DNA of 64,000 nt from Stutzerimonas decontaminans. Its GTDB lineage: Bacteria; Pseudomonadota; Gammaproteobacteria; Pseudomonadales; Pseudomonadaceae. Below are positions 35,490 to 44,600 of the stretch, in pieces. Made by a program: the position numbers and the translations under genes. Within the stretch, counting starts at the first letter, position 1. Every line of letters starts with the position of its first letter. The notes beneath the pieces are model-generated. The model did no database searches and was not told the DNA's origin. It saw nothing but the letters and a program-made list of their open reading frames with translations. Location: assembly GCF_000661915.1 (NCBI RefSeq), contig NZ_CP007509.1, positions 558,001 through 622,000 on the forward strand, given 5' to 3'.

Positions 35490-37651
35490 GCACCCCCTCA
35501 GTCACCCCTTATGTTCCGTTCGACGCGAGCAAGTACGTACGTCAGAGCGATCTATCGAAAATCGAGCTGAGCATACTTTCGAATCGCTCTCACCGTTCAG
35601 ACTGGGGCTACCTCCAATCAGAGATACCTGAGCTCATGAGGCCGCTAGCTGATATAGCGGCGCACAGCGGCGTTTCTCAGCGATTAGCCATTTCATCAGT
35701 GGCAGTCATTCTCTGGAATGTCAGCAAAACCGGTAAACCCTACTGGTGTTGGTCTGAGTCGCAGTGGTTGACCTTGCTCAGTAATCGAGCAGGATCACGA
35801 CCATATCTCGCTTCCGTTGCTTACCATCTCGGCGATTTTCGAACCCCGCAGCGTATCGCCAAATTCCGGCAGCCGGCGATATATGCTTCTTTTATCTTCG
35901 GCCATGCCGTGTTCAGACATGAGCACGTTCGCTTGAGCCAAGCGTTGAGATCGCTGGGCTACGCTGCTCGCCATCTTGAGCAGTTCCTTTCCAACGTGCT
36001 GGGTGCCTTGATGCTGGAAAACGGCGATCCGCGGTTGGAGACATTCACCGAGGAACTGCTACTGAAGGGCCAACAGCATCGAAGCGAAGGTGTCGCGAGA
36101 TCGGTCGGAAAGGTATCTCACGGCCTCGCTGCCATGGGGATTTTGGCGAAACCTTTACGCATGCGAGGCTATACCTGTTGGCGGGCGAAAAGCATCGAAG
36201 GCATCGATCCGACTTGGGCAATGTGGTGCCGTCGATGGCGAGACACTTCCACCTTGCGTCCACGCACACGTGAAAGCAATTACAGTTTTATCTTGAGGAC
36301 CGGTGTCTGGCTAGCGCGCGAGCAATCAGGAATGGCGGCGCCTACCGATTGGAGCATGTCCACTTGCGCTGCATTTATTGCTGCCGTCGACCGGATGACG
36401 GTCGGTGAGTGGGCTTTGGAGTCAGCGAAGGGAACACAGCTAAAGGGGCTTGGTCAGCCTATCGCTGCCAACTCGAAGCGCGGCTTTCTACATGCCTTGC
36501 GACGATTTTTTACAGACTTTGAACTCTGGGGATGGGGTCGTTTGAAGTTCAGCCCCCGGCATCACCTCGCCACCCCGCGATCCGTGACATTCAACTCGGG
36601 TATCAACCCGCGGGTAATTGATGACTCGACCTGGCTCAAGCTGATTTGGGCGAGTCTAAATCTTGAGCGTAGTGATCTGCTTTCGGAGATTCACTATCCG
36701 CTGTCGATGGTTCAAGCCATTGCTGTAGTGTGGACGCACGCTGGTTTGCGCAGCAATGAAATCATGCGCTTGGATAAAAGATGCGCGCATCCTCAGACCA
36801 ATGATGTGGTACACGAGGATGGGACCATCGTTCCAGCAAAAACTTTATGCTATCTCGATATTCCTGCCAGCAAGACGTTCAAAGCTTTCGTCAAACCTGT
36901 AGCGGTGGTCGTGAAGGAGCGCATTGACGCCTGGCTGGAGGACAGGCCTGCTAACCAGGCCGCTTTGCTGGATGAGCGAACCGGGGAAAAAGTTAGCTAC
37001 CTATTTCAGTTTCGAGGCAAGCGCATAGGCTCCAGTGTCATTAATGGCACCATCATTCCAATGCTATGCGCCAAGGCGGGTGTGCCACTGGAGGACAGTC
37101 GCGGGCGAATCACCAGCCACCGGGGACGTGCCTCCGCAGTGACGGCGCTCGCCAGCGTCCCTCAGGGCATGTCGCTGATCGAGCTAATGCAGTGGTCGGG
37201 ACATAGCTCGCCGAATTCGACTTTGCATTACATTCGAATTCGGCCTACCAAGCTGGCAGCATCCTTCGTTAAAGCCGATCAAATGGCCCATATGGTCTCC
37301 GTTTTGATCGATCATGACGTAATTGTTCGCCATTCAGATGCCCCCTACACCTTCTATGACTTGGGCGACTCGTATTGTTCAAATCCCTTCTGGAGCAGCT
37401 GCCCACATCGCATGGCCTGTGCGGGGTGTGACTTCAACTTGCCGAAAGCCAGCGCAAGGGCCCAAGCATTGGAAAGCAAATCGTCTATCGGACGGTACTT
37501 GGAGGCCGTGCCTTTAACTCCCGACGAGCGAGCCATTGCCGAGGGCGACTTGGAAAAGCTGGAGAGCCTCATTCGAAAGCTGGACAATGTGCCGGCTCTA
37601 GACGGCAGGATGCCGAGGAGATCGATGAGAGAAAGAGGAGGCTATAAGTAG
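35486..37651 (+). CDS. Tyrosine recombinase, TnpB-like (Tn554 family)
   Basis: A 721-residue large tyrosine recombinase. Catalytic residues in the C-terminal third: Arg in WTHAGLRSNEIMRLD, TSHRGRASAVTAL (H-x-x-R), and QWSGHSSPNSTLHYIRIR (His and Tyr). A Cys-rich tail (YCSNPFWSSCPHRMACAGCDF, about residues 630-655) is characteristic of Tn554 TnpB proteins and may bind zinc. Codon use is more AT-rich than the surrounding chromosome, indicating transfer. Confidence 0.88.
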   Translation: MSTPSVTPYVPFDASKYVRQSDLSKIELSILSNRSHRSDWGYLQSEIPELMRPLADIAAHSGVSQRLAISSVAVILWNVSKTGKPYWCWSESQWLTLLSNRAGSRPYLASVAYHLGDFRTPQRIAKFRQPAIYASFIFGHAVFRHEHVRLSQALRSLGYAARHLEQFLSNVLGALMLENGDPRLETFTEELLLKGQQHRSEGVARSVGKVSHGLAAMGILAKPLRMRGYTCWRAKSIEGIDPTWAMWCRRWRDTSTLRPRTRESNYSFILRTGVWLAREQSGMAAPTDWSMSTCAAFIAAVDRMTVGEWALESAKGTQLKGLGQPIAANSKRGFLHALRRFFTDFELWGWGRLKFSPRHHLATPRSVTFNSGINPRVIDDSTWLKLIWASLNLERSDLLSEIHYPLSMVQAIAVVWTHAGLRSNEIMRLDKRCAHPQTNDVVHEDGTIVPAKTLCYLDIPASKTFKAFVKPVAVVVKERIDAWLEDRPANQAALLDERTGEKVSYLFQFRGKRIGSSVINGTIIPMLCAKAGVPLEDSRGRITSHRGRASAVTALASVPQGMSLIELMQWSGHSSPNSTLHYIRIRPTKLAASFVKADQMAHMVSVLIDHDVIVRHSDAPYTFYDLGDSYCSNPFWSSCPHRMACAGCDFNLPKASARAQALESKSSIGRYLEAVPLTPDERAIAEGDLEKLESLIRKLDNVPALDGRMPRRSMRERGGYK

Positions 37652-37795
37652 AAAAGTTCTTAAGCGACTAGTGGCTCGCTAGACATACCTGTCGCGTTAC
37701 TCCTAAGTTATGCGACACACTAGATTTTTCGGGGTTTTGCTGGGCTGCGGGTGTCGCAGGAGTGTGCCGCACGTAGATCGAAGTTAAACCTGATG

Positions 37796-38359
37796 CTAGG
37801 CCGGCTCATGCACTAGCCGGATGTCGATTTCTCTGTCGACATACTGCCACTCCACCGAGGCTCGGAGTTCGGCCAGAAGCCTGTTAAAGGCCGTCTCATC
37901 AGACGGGGAATATTCGAACCAAGTCAAGAAGTCGAAGGGTTCGTTCTCGCCCAGGTCCCGACAATGGTGGAGGCGGCGGGCCACAGCAGGGAGATATTGG
38001 AGCCCGATGTGAATGTGACGGGACTGTTCCTCAAAAATCTTCCGGCGTTCGTCTTGAGACAGTCCCCACCATGAGGGGTTTTTCCGGATAGGGATCAGGG
38101 CGGCGCAGGTAGCCTCTGCTCGACCCAAGCTTGGCTGCTTCGCCACGAGACGATCCTTCTCTTCACGCACGACATAGCGCTCGTTACTCGTTATCCCGCG
38201 AAGGAGCCATTTGGTGCCCGGAGGCTGCGGCGAAACAGAGCCAGCGGCTACGTTGAGCCGTGGGATTCCAGGGAGAGGGGCTCCTGCCACGGCATTCATC
38301 GCAACAACGCGCCAAACCCCCGTTTCTCCACCAGCGAACGTAAATACTCGTGTATTCAT
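37796..38359 (-). CDS. cld: Chlorite dismutase, short (lineage II) type
   Basis: A 187-residue haem protein predicted to convert chlorite to chloride and O2. From residue 82 on it follows the small dimeric enzyme of Nitrobacter (ATCAALIPIRKNPSWW; DERRKIFEEQSRHI; LQYLPAVARRLHHCRDLG; PFDFLTWFEY; VEWQYVDREIDIRL). The proximal His (H115) and distal Arg (R128) are 13 residues apart, as H114/R127 in that enzyme. The Arg is what separates active chlorite dismutases from other haem members. GAGGA precedes the ATG. Second gene of a cupin-cld pair inside the mobile element. The resemblance is from memory, not alignment. Confidence 0.85.
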   Translation of the reverse strand: MNTRVFTFAGGETGVWRVVAMNAVAGAPLPGIPRLNVAAGSVSPQPPGTKWLLRGITSNERYVVREEKDRLVAKQPSLGRAEATCAALIPIRKNPSWWGLSQDERRKIFEEQSRHIHIGLQYLPAVARRLHHCRDLGENEPFDFLTWFEYSPSDETAFNRLLAELRASVEWQYVDREIDIRLVHEPA

Positions 38360-38382
38360 CAGGTTCCTCTCAGGCCTTTCGC

Positions 38383-38745
38383 CTATTTCTCAGATAACGC
38401 AAAACCTGCACTGCCCGGCGCAACCACGGAGACAAATATGAAAGGTCCTGGACCAGAGTTCACGGCACCATGTACTTGCCCAGGTTTTGCAATGGCAATA
38501 TCTCCAGCTTTAAGATGAATTTCTACGCCGTTGCCTTGATAATACTTGGCCTCACCTGAGATAACCGTCCAAGTATCTTGGCCGTGAGGATGGACATGGG
38601 CAGCTATTTCCTGCCTAGGGTAGGCGTGCCAAACTACAACGACAGAATCGTTGGTCTCCAGAACAACTGAACGGATCGGTTCGCCGTTAGACGGACGGAC
38701 ATATTCGTCCACCGAAAAAATCCGCGATTCCGTTTCTGCTTTCAT
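38383..38745 (-). CDS. Single-domain cupin
   Basis: A 120-residue small cupin. Metal-binding motif 1 reads AAHVHPHGQDTWTVISGE (HxHx..E-like) and motif 2 reads AIAKPGQVHGAVNSGPGPF (G..H). GGAG seven bases before the ATG; the open frame extends upstream but without a ribosome-binding site or family resemblance. It ends 23 bp before the chlorite dismutase start and is surely cotranscribed. Cupins accompany cld genes in some mobile clusters; the role (for instance scavenging reactive chlorine species) is a hypothesis. Confidence 0.85.
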   Translation of the reverse strand: MKAETESRIFSVDEYVRPSNGEPIRSVVLETNDSVVVVWHAYPRQEIAAHVHPHGQDTWTVISGEAKYYQGNGVEIHLKAGDIAIAKPGQVHGAVNSGPGPFIFVSVVAPGSAGFALSEK

Positions 38746-39254
38746 GTTCACACTCCATTCCTGCACCGCAAGGTGACGTGCATCTGGCACTAACACCAAG
38801 ACGAAGCCTTGATCTTGATGGGGGCGGAGAAGCTCGACACGCCGAACGGCATCATGAAGAGCACTTTCATGCGGCACCAACCATTTCTTTTAACGACACG
38901 AGGCTCGTATGCACATGACGATATGTACTTGAGCGCCTTTCGGAAAAGCTATGTTATAGGACGGAGACCGTCAATACTCCGTCGTGGGTAGGCATGACAG
39001 AACGGTAGGATAACGGCGACGTTTTGGTCATATGTACATGGGAGGGCGGTTCACCGCTCGGCAGGGGTGTTGTCGATGGACAGGTGTCCGCCTTCGATGT
39101 AACAGATCAGCTTTGACCGGTTACTAACAGGATGACCGGATGATCCGGTGAGCGACGGCGATCTCCTCAGAAGCTACAGCCATACCGGTTGGGTATGAGA
39201 AGCTCCAAGGGCGAGCATGGCCCGGTTCTTATTGACTTTCTATTACACATAAAC
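38746..39254. other. Right-end segment of the Tn554-type element without a recognisable gene
   Basis: About 510 bp upstream of the cupin. It must contain the cupin-cld promoter. Inverted segments occur near 39112-39160 (GACCGGTTACTAACAGGATGACCGGATGATCCGGTGAG) and might be recombinase or regulator sites. The frame upstream of the cupin is open for 45 codons but shows no known domain. No terminator or RNA was recognised. Confidence 0.5.
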
Positions 39255-40286
39255 GGTGACATGAGCGAACGAGTGATGACAGTCATCGAGGGGCTTGTCC
39301 CTGCCGTCGAGGTGTACTCGATCGATGAATCTTTCGCTGATCTGACTGGAGTACCGGACGTTGAAGCTCTCGGCAGGCGGATTCGCACGCAAGTCTTGGC
39401 GAGTACTGGTATTCCCGTCGGGGTAGGTATCGCAGGCACAAAGACTCTGGCGAAGCTGGCCAACCATTCGGCGAAGCGCTGGCAAAAGCAAACCGGCGGC
39501 GTTGTAGACCTGCTCGATCCGGTTCGGCGTGACAAGGTGCTGCGCGTGACTGACGTGAGTGACGTTTGGGGGATAGGCCGCCGAATGACCGAGCATCTGA
39601 ACAGCATGGGTGTCCGCACCGCCTGGGATTTGGCATGCGCGGACGCCTGGACGTTGCGCAAGCAGTTCAGCGTGGTGGTAGAGAAAACGGCCCGTGAGCT
39701 ACGCGGTACGCCGTGCCTAGATCTAGAGGAAGCGGCGCCGCCCAAGCAAGAGATTTGCTGTTCAAGGATGTTCGGCAAGCGCCTCCTGGAGTTGGGGCCG
39801 ATCCGGGAGGCTGTGGCAACGTATGCCGCCCGCGCTGCTGAGAAGCTACGGGCGCAGCAGTCCATGTGCAAACGAGTGCGAGTGAGCATCCGCACCGGCA
39901 TGTTCAACCCAGACGAGCCAAAGTTTGCCAAAGGGGTGGTAGTTGAGCTGCCTTATCCAACGGACGACACCAGATACATCACCCGCGCGGCTATCGCTGG
40001 CCTGGAGCATGTCTATCGAGAGGGCTTTTCATTCAGCAAGGCCGAGGTGCTGCTGATGGATCTCAGACAGCGCGGCGAGTACACCGACGATCTCTTTACC
40101 GAAATCCAGCCCGCCGCCTCAGCGCGGGTGATGGGTGTGCTGGATGCGATTAACGCCAAGTGGGGGCGCAACACCCTTAGGCCAGGGCGTGTACCCACAG
40201 CGCCCGACTGGGGCATGCGGCGGGACATGATGAGTCAGAGCTTTACTACGCGAATCGATCAGCTTTGGCTGGTGCGGTGCGAGTAA
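39255..40286 (+). pseudogene. umuC: umuC, 3' fragment (interrupted)
   Basis: Encodes the remaining about 343 residues of UmuC: GDMSERVMTVIEGLVPAVEVYSIDESFADLTG (catalytic acidic residues SIDES), then the helix-hairpin-helix thumb (VWGIGRRMTEHLNSMG) and little-finger domain to the normal C-terminus (WGMRRDMMSQSFTTRIDQLWLVRCE). The frame is intact, so the gene was probably functional until the insertion, and precise excision would restore it. An internal start could give a protein but without the N-terminal catalytic Asp. Confidence 0.92.
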
Positions 40287-40303
40287 GGTAAGCGTTGGAT
40301 TGC

Positions 40304-40329
40304 AAAAAGCCCCGATCCGTTCGGGGCTT
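40304..40329. terminator. Terminator between umuC and the zinc-ribbon gene
   Basis: Stem AAGCCCCGA / TCGGGGCTT with loop TCCGT (40307-40329), preceded by AAAAA on the plus strand, which is a T-tract on the minus strand. It therefore best terminates the minus-strand gene ending at 40336, and is a hairpin stop for umuC too. Confidence 0.8.
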
Positions 40330-40335
40330 CTCATT

Positions 40336-40998
40336 CTAGCCTCTACCGAAACAGGCGAAGCAGACGCCCCCTTGTACATGGTTGAAATGTGGGATGTATC
40401 CAGTTCCGCCGCAACGGGTGCAATAGCCTCTTGGCCCGCGGCCCGTGCTAGGGAAGGAAGGGCCAAACTCGTCCAACTTGTTAAGCCTCTCCAGCGCCTC
40501 GGCAACAGGGGACGGAGCCGAGCTAGTCACCTGTCGGCGTTCGATTGGATACGTGGTGTCAGACAGCATGTAAGGGAAATCAAGATTGGCCTCCCGGATG
40601 CCCTCCTTAAGCCAACCTTGGTATGCCTGATAATGCTGGGCGTTTAGGCGGGAAGTAGCCATTACCTCTGCTGAAAAACCGTGCAAGTCGATGTAGTCCG
40701 ACAAGGTTATTCGCACTACATCCGAAGTACTGGGTATCCAAAGATAGATGAATCGGTCATGGGATTGATAGCGAGGGTCATAGATGCATTGGCCTTCCAG
40801 CCAGGGCAACGACAAAACGGCGGAATTCGGCCGTCCCTTAGCGGGCGAGTCGAGCCGTTCGGGCAAGGCAGCAGAAGATAAGGGAATCCGTGTCAGATTT
40901 ACGGGTTTTTCAGGCCTCCGTGTCGCTCCCAGCGAAGCAGCACGGTCGAGTAGCCATAAAACGACAAGGGCCACTATAACAATCGCGCCCACTTCCAT
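40336..40998 (-). CDS. Membrane-anchored protein with C-terminal zinc ribbon, unknown
   Basis: A 220-residue protein with an N-terminal transmembrane helix (MEVGAIVIVALVVLWLLDRAA) and a cytoplasmic hydrophilic body. The C-terminus has two CxxC-type knuckles with Gly (YCTRCGGTGYIPHF...GGVCFACFGRG), like half of a DnaJ zinc domain. GGGAG eight bases upstream of the ATG supports the start. I do not recognise the family. It stands alone between umuC and the restriction enzyme, convergent with umuC. Confidence 0.7.
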   Translation of the reverse strand: MEVGAIVIVALVVLWLLDRAASLGATRRPEKPVNLTRIPLSSAALPERLDSPAKGRPNSAVLSLPWLEGQCIYDPRYQSHDRFIYLWIPSTSDVVRITLSDYIDLHGFSAEVMATSRLNAQHYQAYQGWLKEGIREANLDFPYMLSDTTYPIERRQVTSSAPSPVAEALERLNKLDEFGPSFPSTGRGPRGYCTRCGGTGYIPHFNHVQGGVCFACFGRG

Positions 40999-41689
40999 CC
41001 TCGCAACTCCCTGCGTGAATTATTCCACAGAAATTTTGGCCATTCGCTTTTGGGTGAGCGGCGTTTTGCCAGCGCGAAAAAAGTAACTAGGCGAAAAGCT
41101 TTTGTCGAGTGGCTCGGGTTCCGGGTGGAGGCGGTGTACGGGGGAGCGGATTTTGGGGACAGACGATCGGATTCGCGTTGAGCGCGTTTCCTACCTAACC
41201 CGTTAAGAACGTTTTTGTAAAAAAACCGCGCTAGGGCTGATCTTTGTAGACATCAGAATAGCTGCGGTAGGACTACGGGGCTTCGTCTGGCCCCGATTCT
41301 TTCTTGACTGGAGGGCACCAGAGCAAGCTGCCATCCAGAAGATGGGTAAATGCGCCGTTGGAGGGCCTGGTCGGAGCCCTCCCTCTTATGTGGAAATTCC
41401 AAAAGCGCACAAACGCATCATATTTGCGTCGAGTGACATTGCAGATCTTCACTGGCGTCGGTCCATTTAATGGTTCGGAATCGTTGAAGGTAAGCCATGT
41501 CCGGGGTTGCGAACAGCCCAGTTCAAACTGCTGGCCACTCGCCTACGAGCTGCTGTAAGCCGAGCATAACGATAATGAGCCGGTCGTCTCGTGACGCCTT
41601 GTCCACGCAGGCAAGCGGCAGAGCAGTGATAAACTCGCGCCATTTGGCGCAAGCATCGCGCCAGCCGTATCCAAAAGGGAATTCCGCGC
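40999..41689. other. Gene-free segment upstream of the restriction enzyme
   Basis: About 690 bp, visibly more AT-rich than the rest. It has a hairpin with arms GGAGGGC / GCCCTCC near 41360-41382. Short open frames (about 80 codons) show no domain or ribosome-binding site. It should hold the promoter of the Type ISP gene, which is expected to be tightly controlled; no site recognised. Confidence 0.5.
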
Positions 41690-44600
41690 ATGTCTGCCTT
41701 GTCCGCTCTGCTCGACGCCTACCGCTCTGCCGCACTTACCGAACGCGAAAAAGGTACCTACTTTGAGGAGCTGATCTGCGCATACCTGCGCAACGAAGCC
41801 ACCTACCGCGATCTGTACGACAAGGTTTGGACATACGCTGACTGGGCCAAAGAGCAAGGGCTCGACGGCCGCGACACTGGTATCGACCTGGTGGCGCGTA
41901 CACAGGGCACCGGCGAGCACCACGCGATCCAGTGCAAGCTGTACGCAGAGAATTACCGCGTCCAGAAGAAGGACATCGACAGTTTCTTCACTGCCTCGGG
42001 CAAGGCGCCGTTCTCGCACCGCGTCATTGTTACTACCACCAATAACTGGAGCGAGCACGCCGAGGATGCCTTGCAGGGCCAGCAGCCCCCGGTCAGTAAG
42101 ATCGACCTGCAAGCCCTCGAAGACAGCCAGATCGACTGGGCGAAGTACCAGCCCAACCAGGCTGTTGCGCTCAAGGCCAAGAAACAACTGCGTGAGCACC
42201 AGCAGACCGCGCTGAACGCTGTAGCGGCCGGTCTAAAAGACGCGGAACGCGGCAAGCTGATCATGGCCTGCGGCACCGGCAAGACGTTCACCAGCCTAAA
42301 GATTGCCGAGCGCCTCGCCGGTAAGGGTAAGCGCGTACTGTTCCTGGTACCCAGCCTGTCGTTGCTGTCGCAGACCCTCACCGAATGGACGCAGGAAAGC
42401 GAAACCCCGCTCCACAGCTTCGCCGTGTGCTCCGACAGCGACGTGGGCAAGAAGCGCAAGGTGGAGGATGATGCCGTACAGGTGTTCACTCACGAGCTGC
42501 GCTACCCGGCCACCACCAAGGCTGATCGGCTCGCAGCGGAGATGCCCAAGCGCCACGACGCCGAGCACATGAGTGTGGTGTTCTCCACCTACCACTCCAT
42601 CGACGTGATCAGCCGCGCCCAACATGATCACGGCCTGGAAGCCTTCGACCTGGTGATCTGCGACGAAGCACACCGCACCACGGGTGCCACCTTTGGCGAA
42701 GATGACGAAAGCAAGTTCGTGCGCATCCACGACGCCGACTACATCCGTGCCGCCAAGCGCCTGTACATGACCGCCACGCCGCGCATCTACGGCGACAACG
42801 CGAAGATCAAGGCAGAGAGCGGCGAAGTCACCCTCTGCTCAATGGATGACGAAGCGCTGTATGGCAAAGAGCTGTTCGTCATCAACTTCTCCGAGGCCGT
42901 TCAGCGTGGCCTGCTCACCGATTACAAGGTGCTGGTGCTCACGGTTGAAGAGAGCGTCATTAACCGCCGCCTTCAGGACCTGCTCAAGGACGAAGACAAC
43001 CAGCTCAAGGTGGACGATGCCGCCAAGATCGTCGGCTGCTGGAAGGCGCTGGCCAAGCAGGGCCTCGCCGAAAACTTGGTGGGTGATGATCAGCCCATGA
43101 AGCGCGCTGTCGCCTTCTGTCAGGTGATCTCGCCCAACTACAAGGGCACCAAGCACAAGGTCAGCTCGATCAACATCGCCAGCATGTTCCAGTCGGTGGT
43201 GGAGGCTTACCAGGAGTCCGAAAACATCGACGAAGTCTCGCGCATCACCTGCCAAGCCGAGCACGTCGATGGCGGCATGAATGCCAGCCAGAAAGAAGCC
43301 AAGCTCAGTTGGCTGAAGGAAGAACCACCAGCCAACACCTGCCGCATCCTCAGCAACGTGCGCTGTCTCTCCGAGGGCGTGGACGTGCCGGCGCTAGATG
43401 CCGTGCTCTTCCTCACCCCGCGCAACTCCCAGGTGGACGTAGTGCAATCGGTTGGCCGGGTGATGCGCAACGCACCGGGCAAGAAGCGCGGCTATGTCGT
43501 GCTGCCCGTGGTTATTCCAGCTGGCATGGAGCCTCACGAAGCGCTCAACGACAACCAGACCTACAAGGTGGTCTGGCAGGTACTCCAGGCGCTGCGCTCG
43601 CACGACGACAGCTTCGACGCCATGGTCAACAAGCTCGATCTGATCGGCTCCGACCCACGCAAGATGGAAGTCATCGCCATCACCGATAAGGTGGACAAAA
43701 AGGCCAAGAAATCCAGCGGCACCAGCAACGGTAAGGCCGGCAAAGGTCAGTACGGCATTGGCGAAAAACGCAGCAAATACGAAGACGAAGGCCAGCTGAC
43801 TCAGCAGGCCGAACTGACTTACGAAGTGGGTGAAATCGAAAAGGCGATTTACGCCAAGATCGTTGAGAAGTGCGGTAACCGCCACCACTGGGAAGACTGG
43901 GCCAACGACATTGCCAAGATCGCCCGCACCCACATCGACCGCATCCAGGGCATTCTGGAGAACCCCGCCAACACCCAGGAAAAGGCTGCCTTCAACGCCT
44001 TCGCGGCCGAACTACGCGACGACCTCAACGACAGCATCAGCGATGGCGAGATCGTCGAAATGCTCGCCCAGCATCTGGTAACCAAACCGGTGTTCGATGC
44101 CCTGTTCGATGAGTACAGCTTTGCCAGCCACAACCCCATGTCCAAGGCCATGCAAGGCGTGCTGGACGCTCTTAATGAGCATCAATTGGCCAAAGAAGCG
44201 GACACTCTGGAGAAGTTCTACGCCAGCGTGCGGCAACGCGCTGCCGGCATCAACAATGCCCAGGGCAAGCAGAAGATCATCGTCGAACTGTACGACAAGT
44301 TTTTCCGCAACGCCTTCCCCAAGATGACCGCGCGGCTGGGTATCGTCTACACCCCGGTCGAAGTGGTCGATTTCATCCTTCACAGCGTCAACCTCCTGCT
44401 GCAACAGGAGTTTGGCCAGACCTTGGGCAGCAAGGGCGTCCACATCATCGACCCGTTCACCGGCACCGGCACCTTTATCACTCGCCTGATCCAGTCGGGC
44501 CTGATCAAGCCGGACGAACTGCCGCACAAATACAAGCACGAGATCCACGCCAACGAGCTGGTACTGCTCGCCTACTACATAGCAGCCATCAATATCGAAG

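Larger units (their letters stand above)
34412..39254 (+). mobile_element. Tn554-type element (about 4.8 kb) inserted in umuC
   Basis: The insertion separates ...NYALY and GDMSERVM of UmuC without visible loss of coding sequence. It begins with two imperfect direct repeats (AGGTGGAAT and AGGCTGAAT, 34417-34448) and then encodes overlapping recombinases of the TnpA/TnpB type; I found no TnpC. Cargo: cupin and chlorite-dismutase genes on the minus strand. No terminal inverted repeats or target duplication were seen, as expected for Tn554 relatives. Exact ends are uncertain by a few bases. Confidence 0.8.

Noticed and set aside
41304-41558. An 84-codon plus-strand reading upstream of the restriction gene
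   Set aside because: No ribosome-binding site, no recognisable domain and no coding-like composition.
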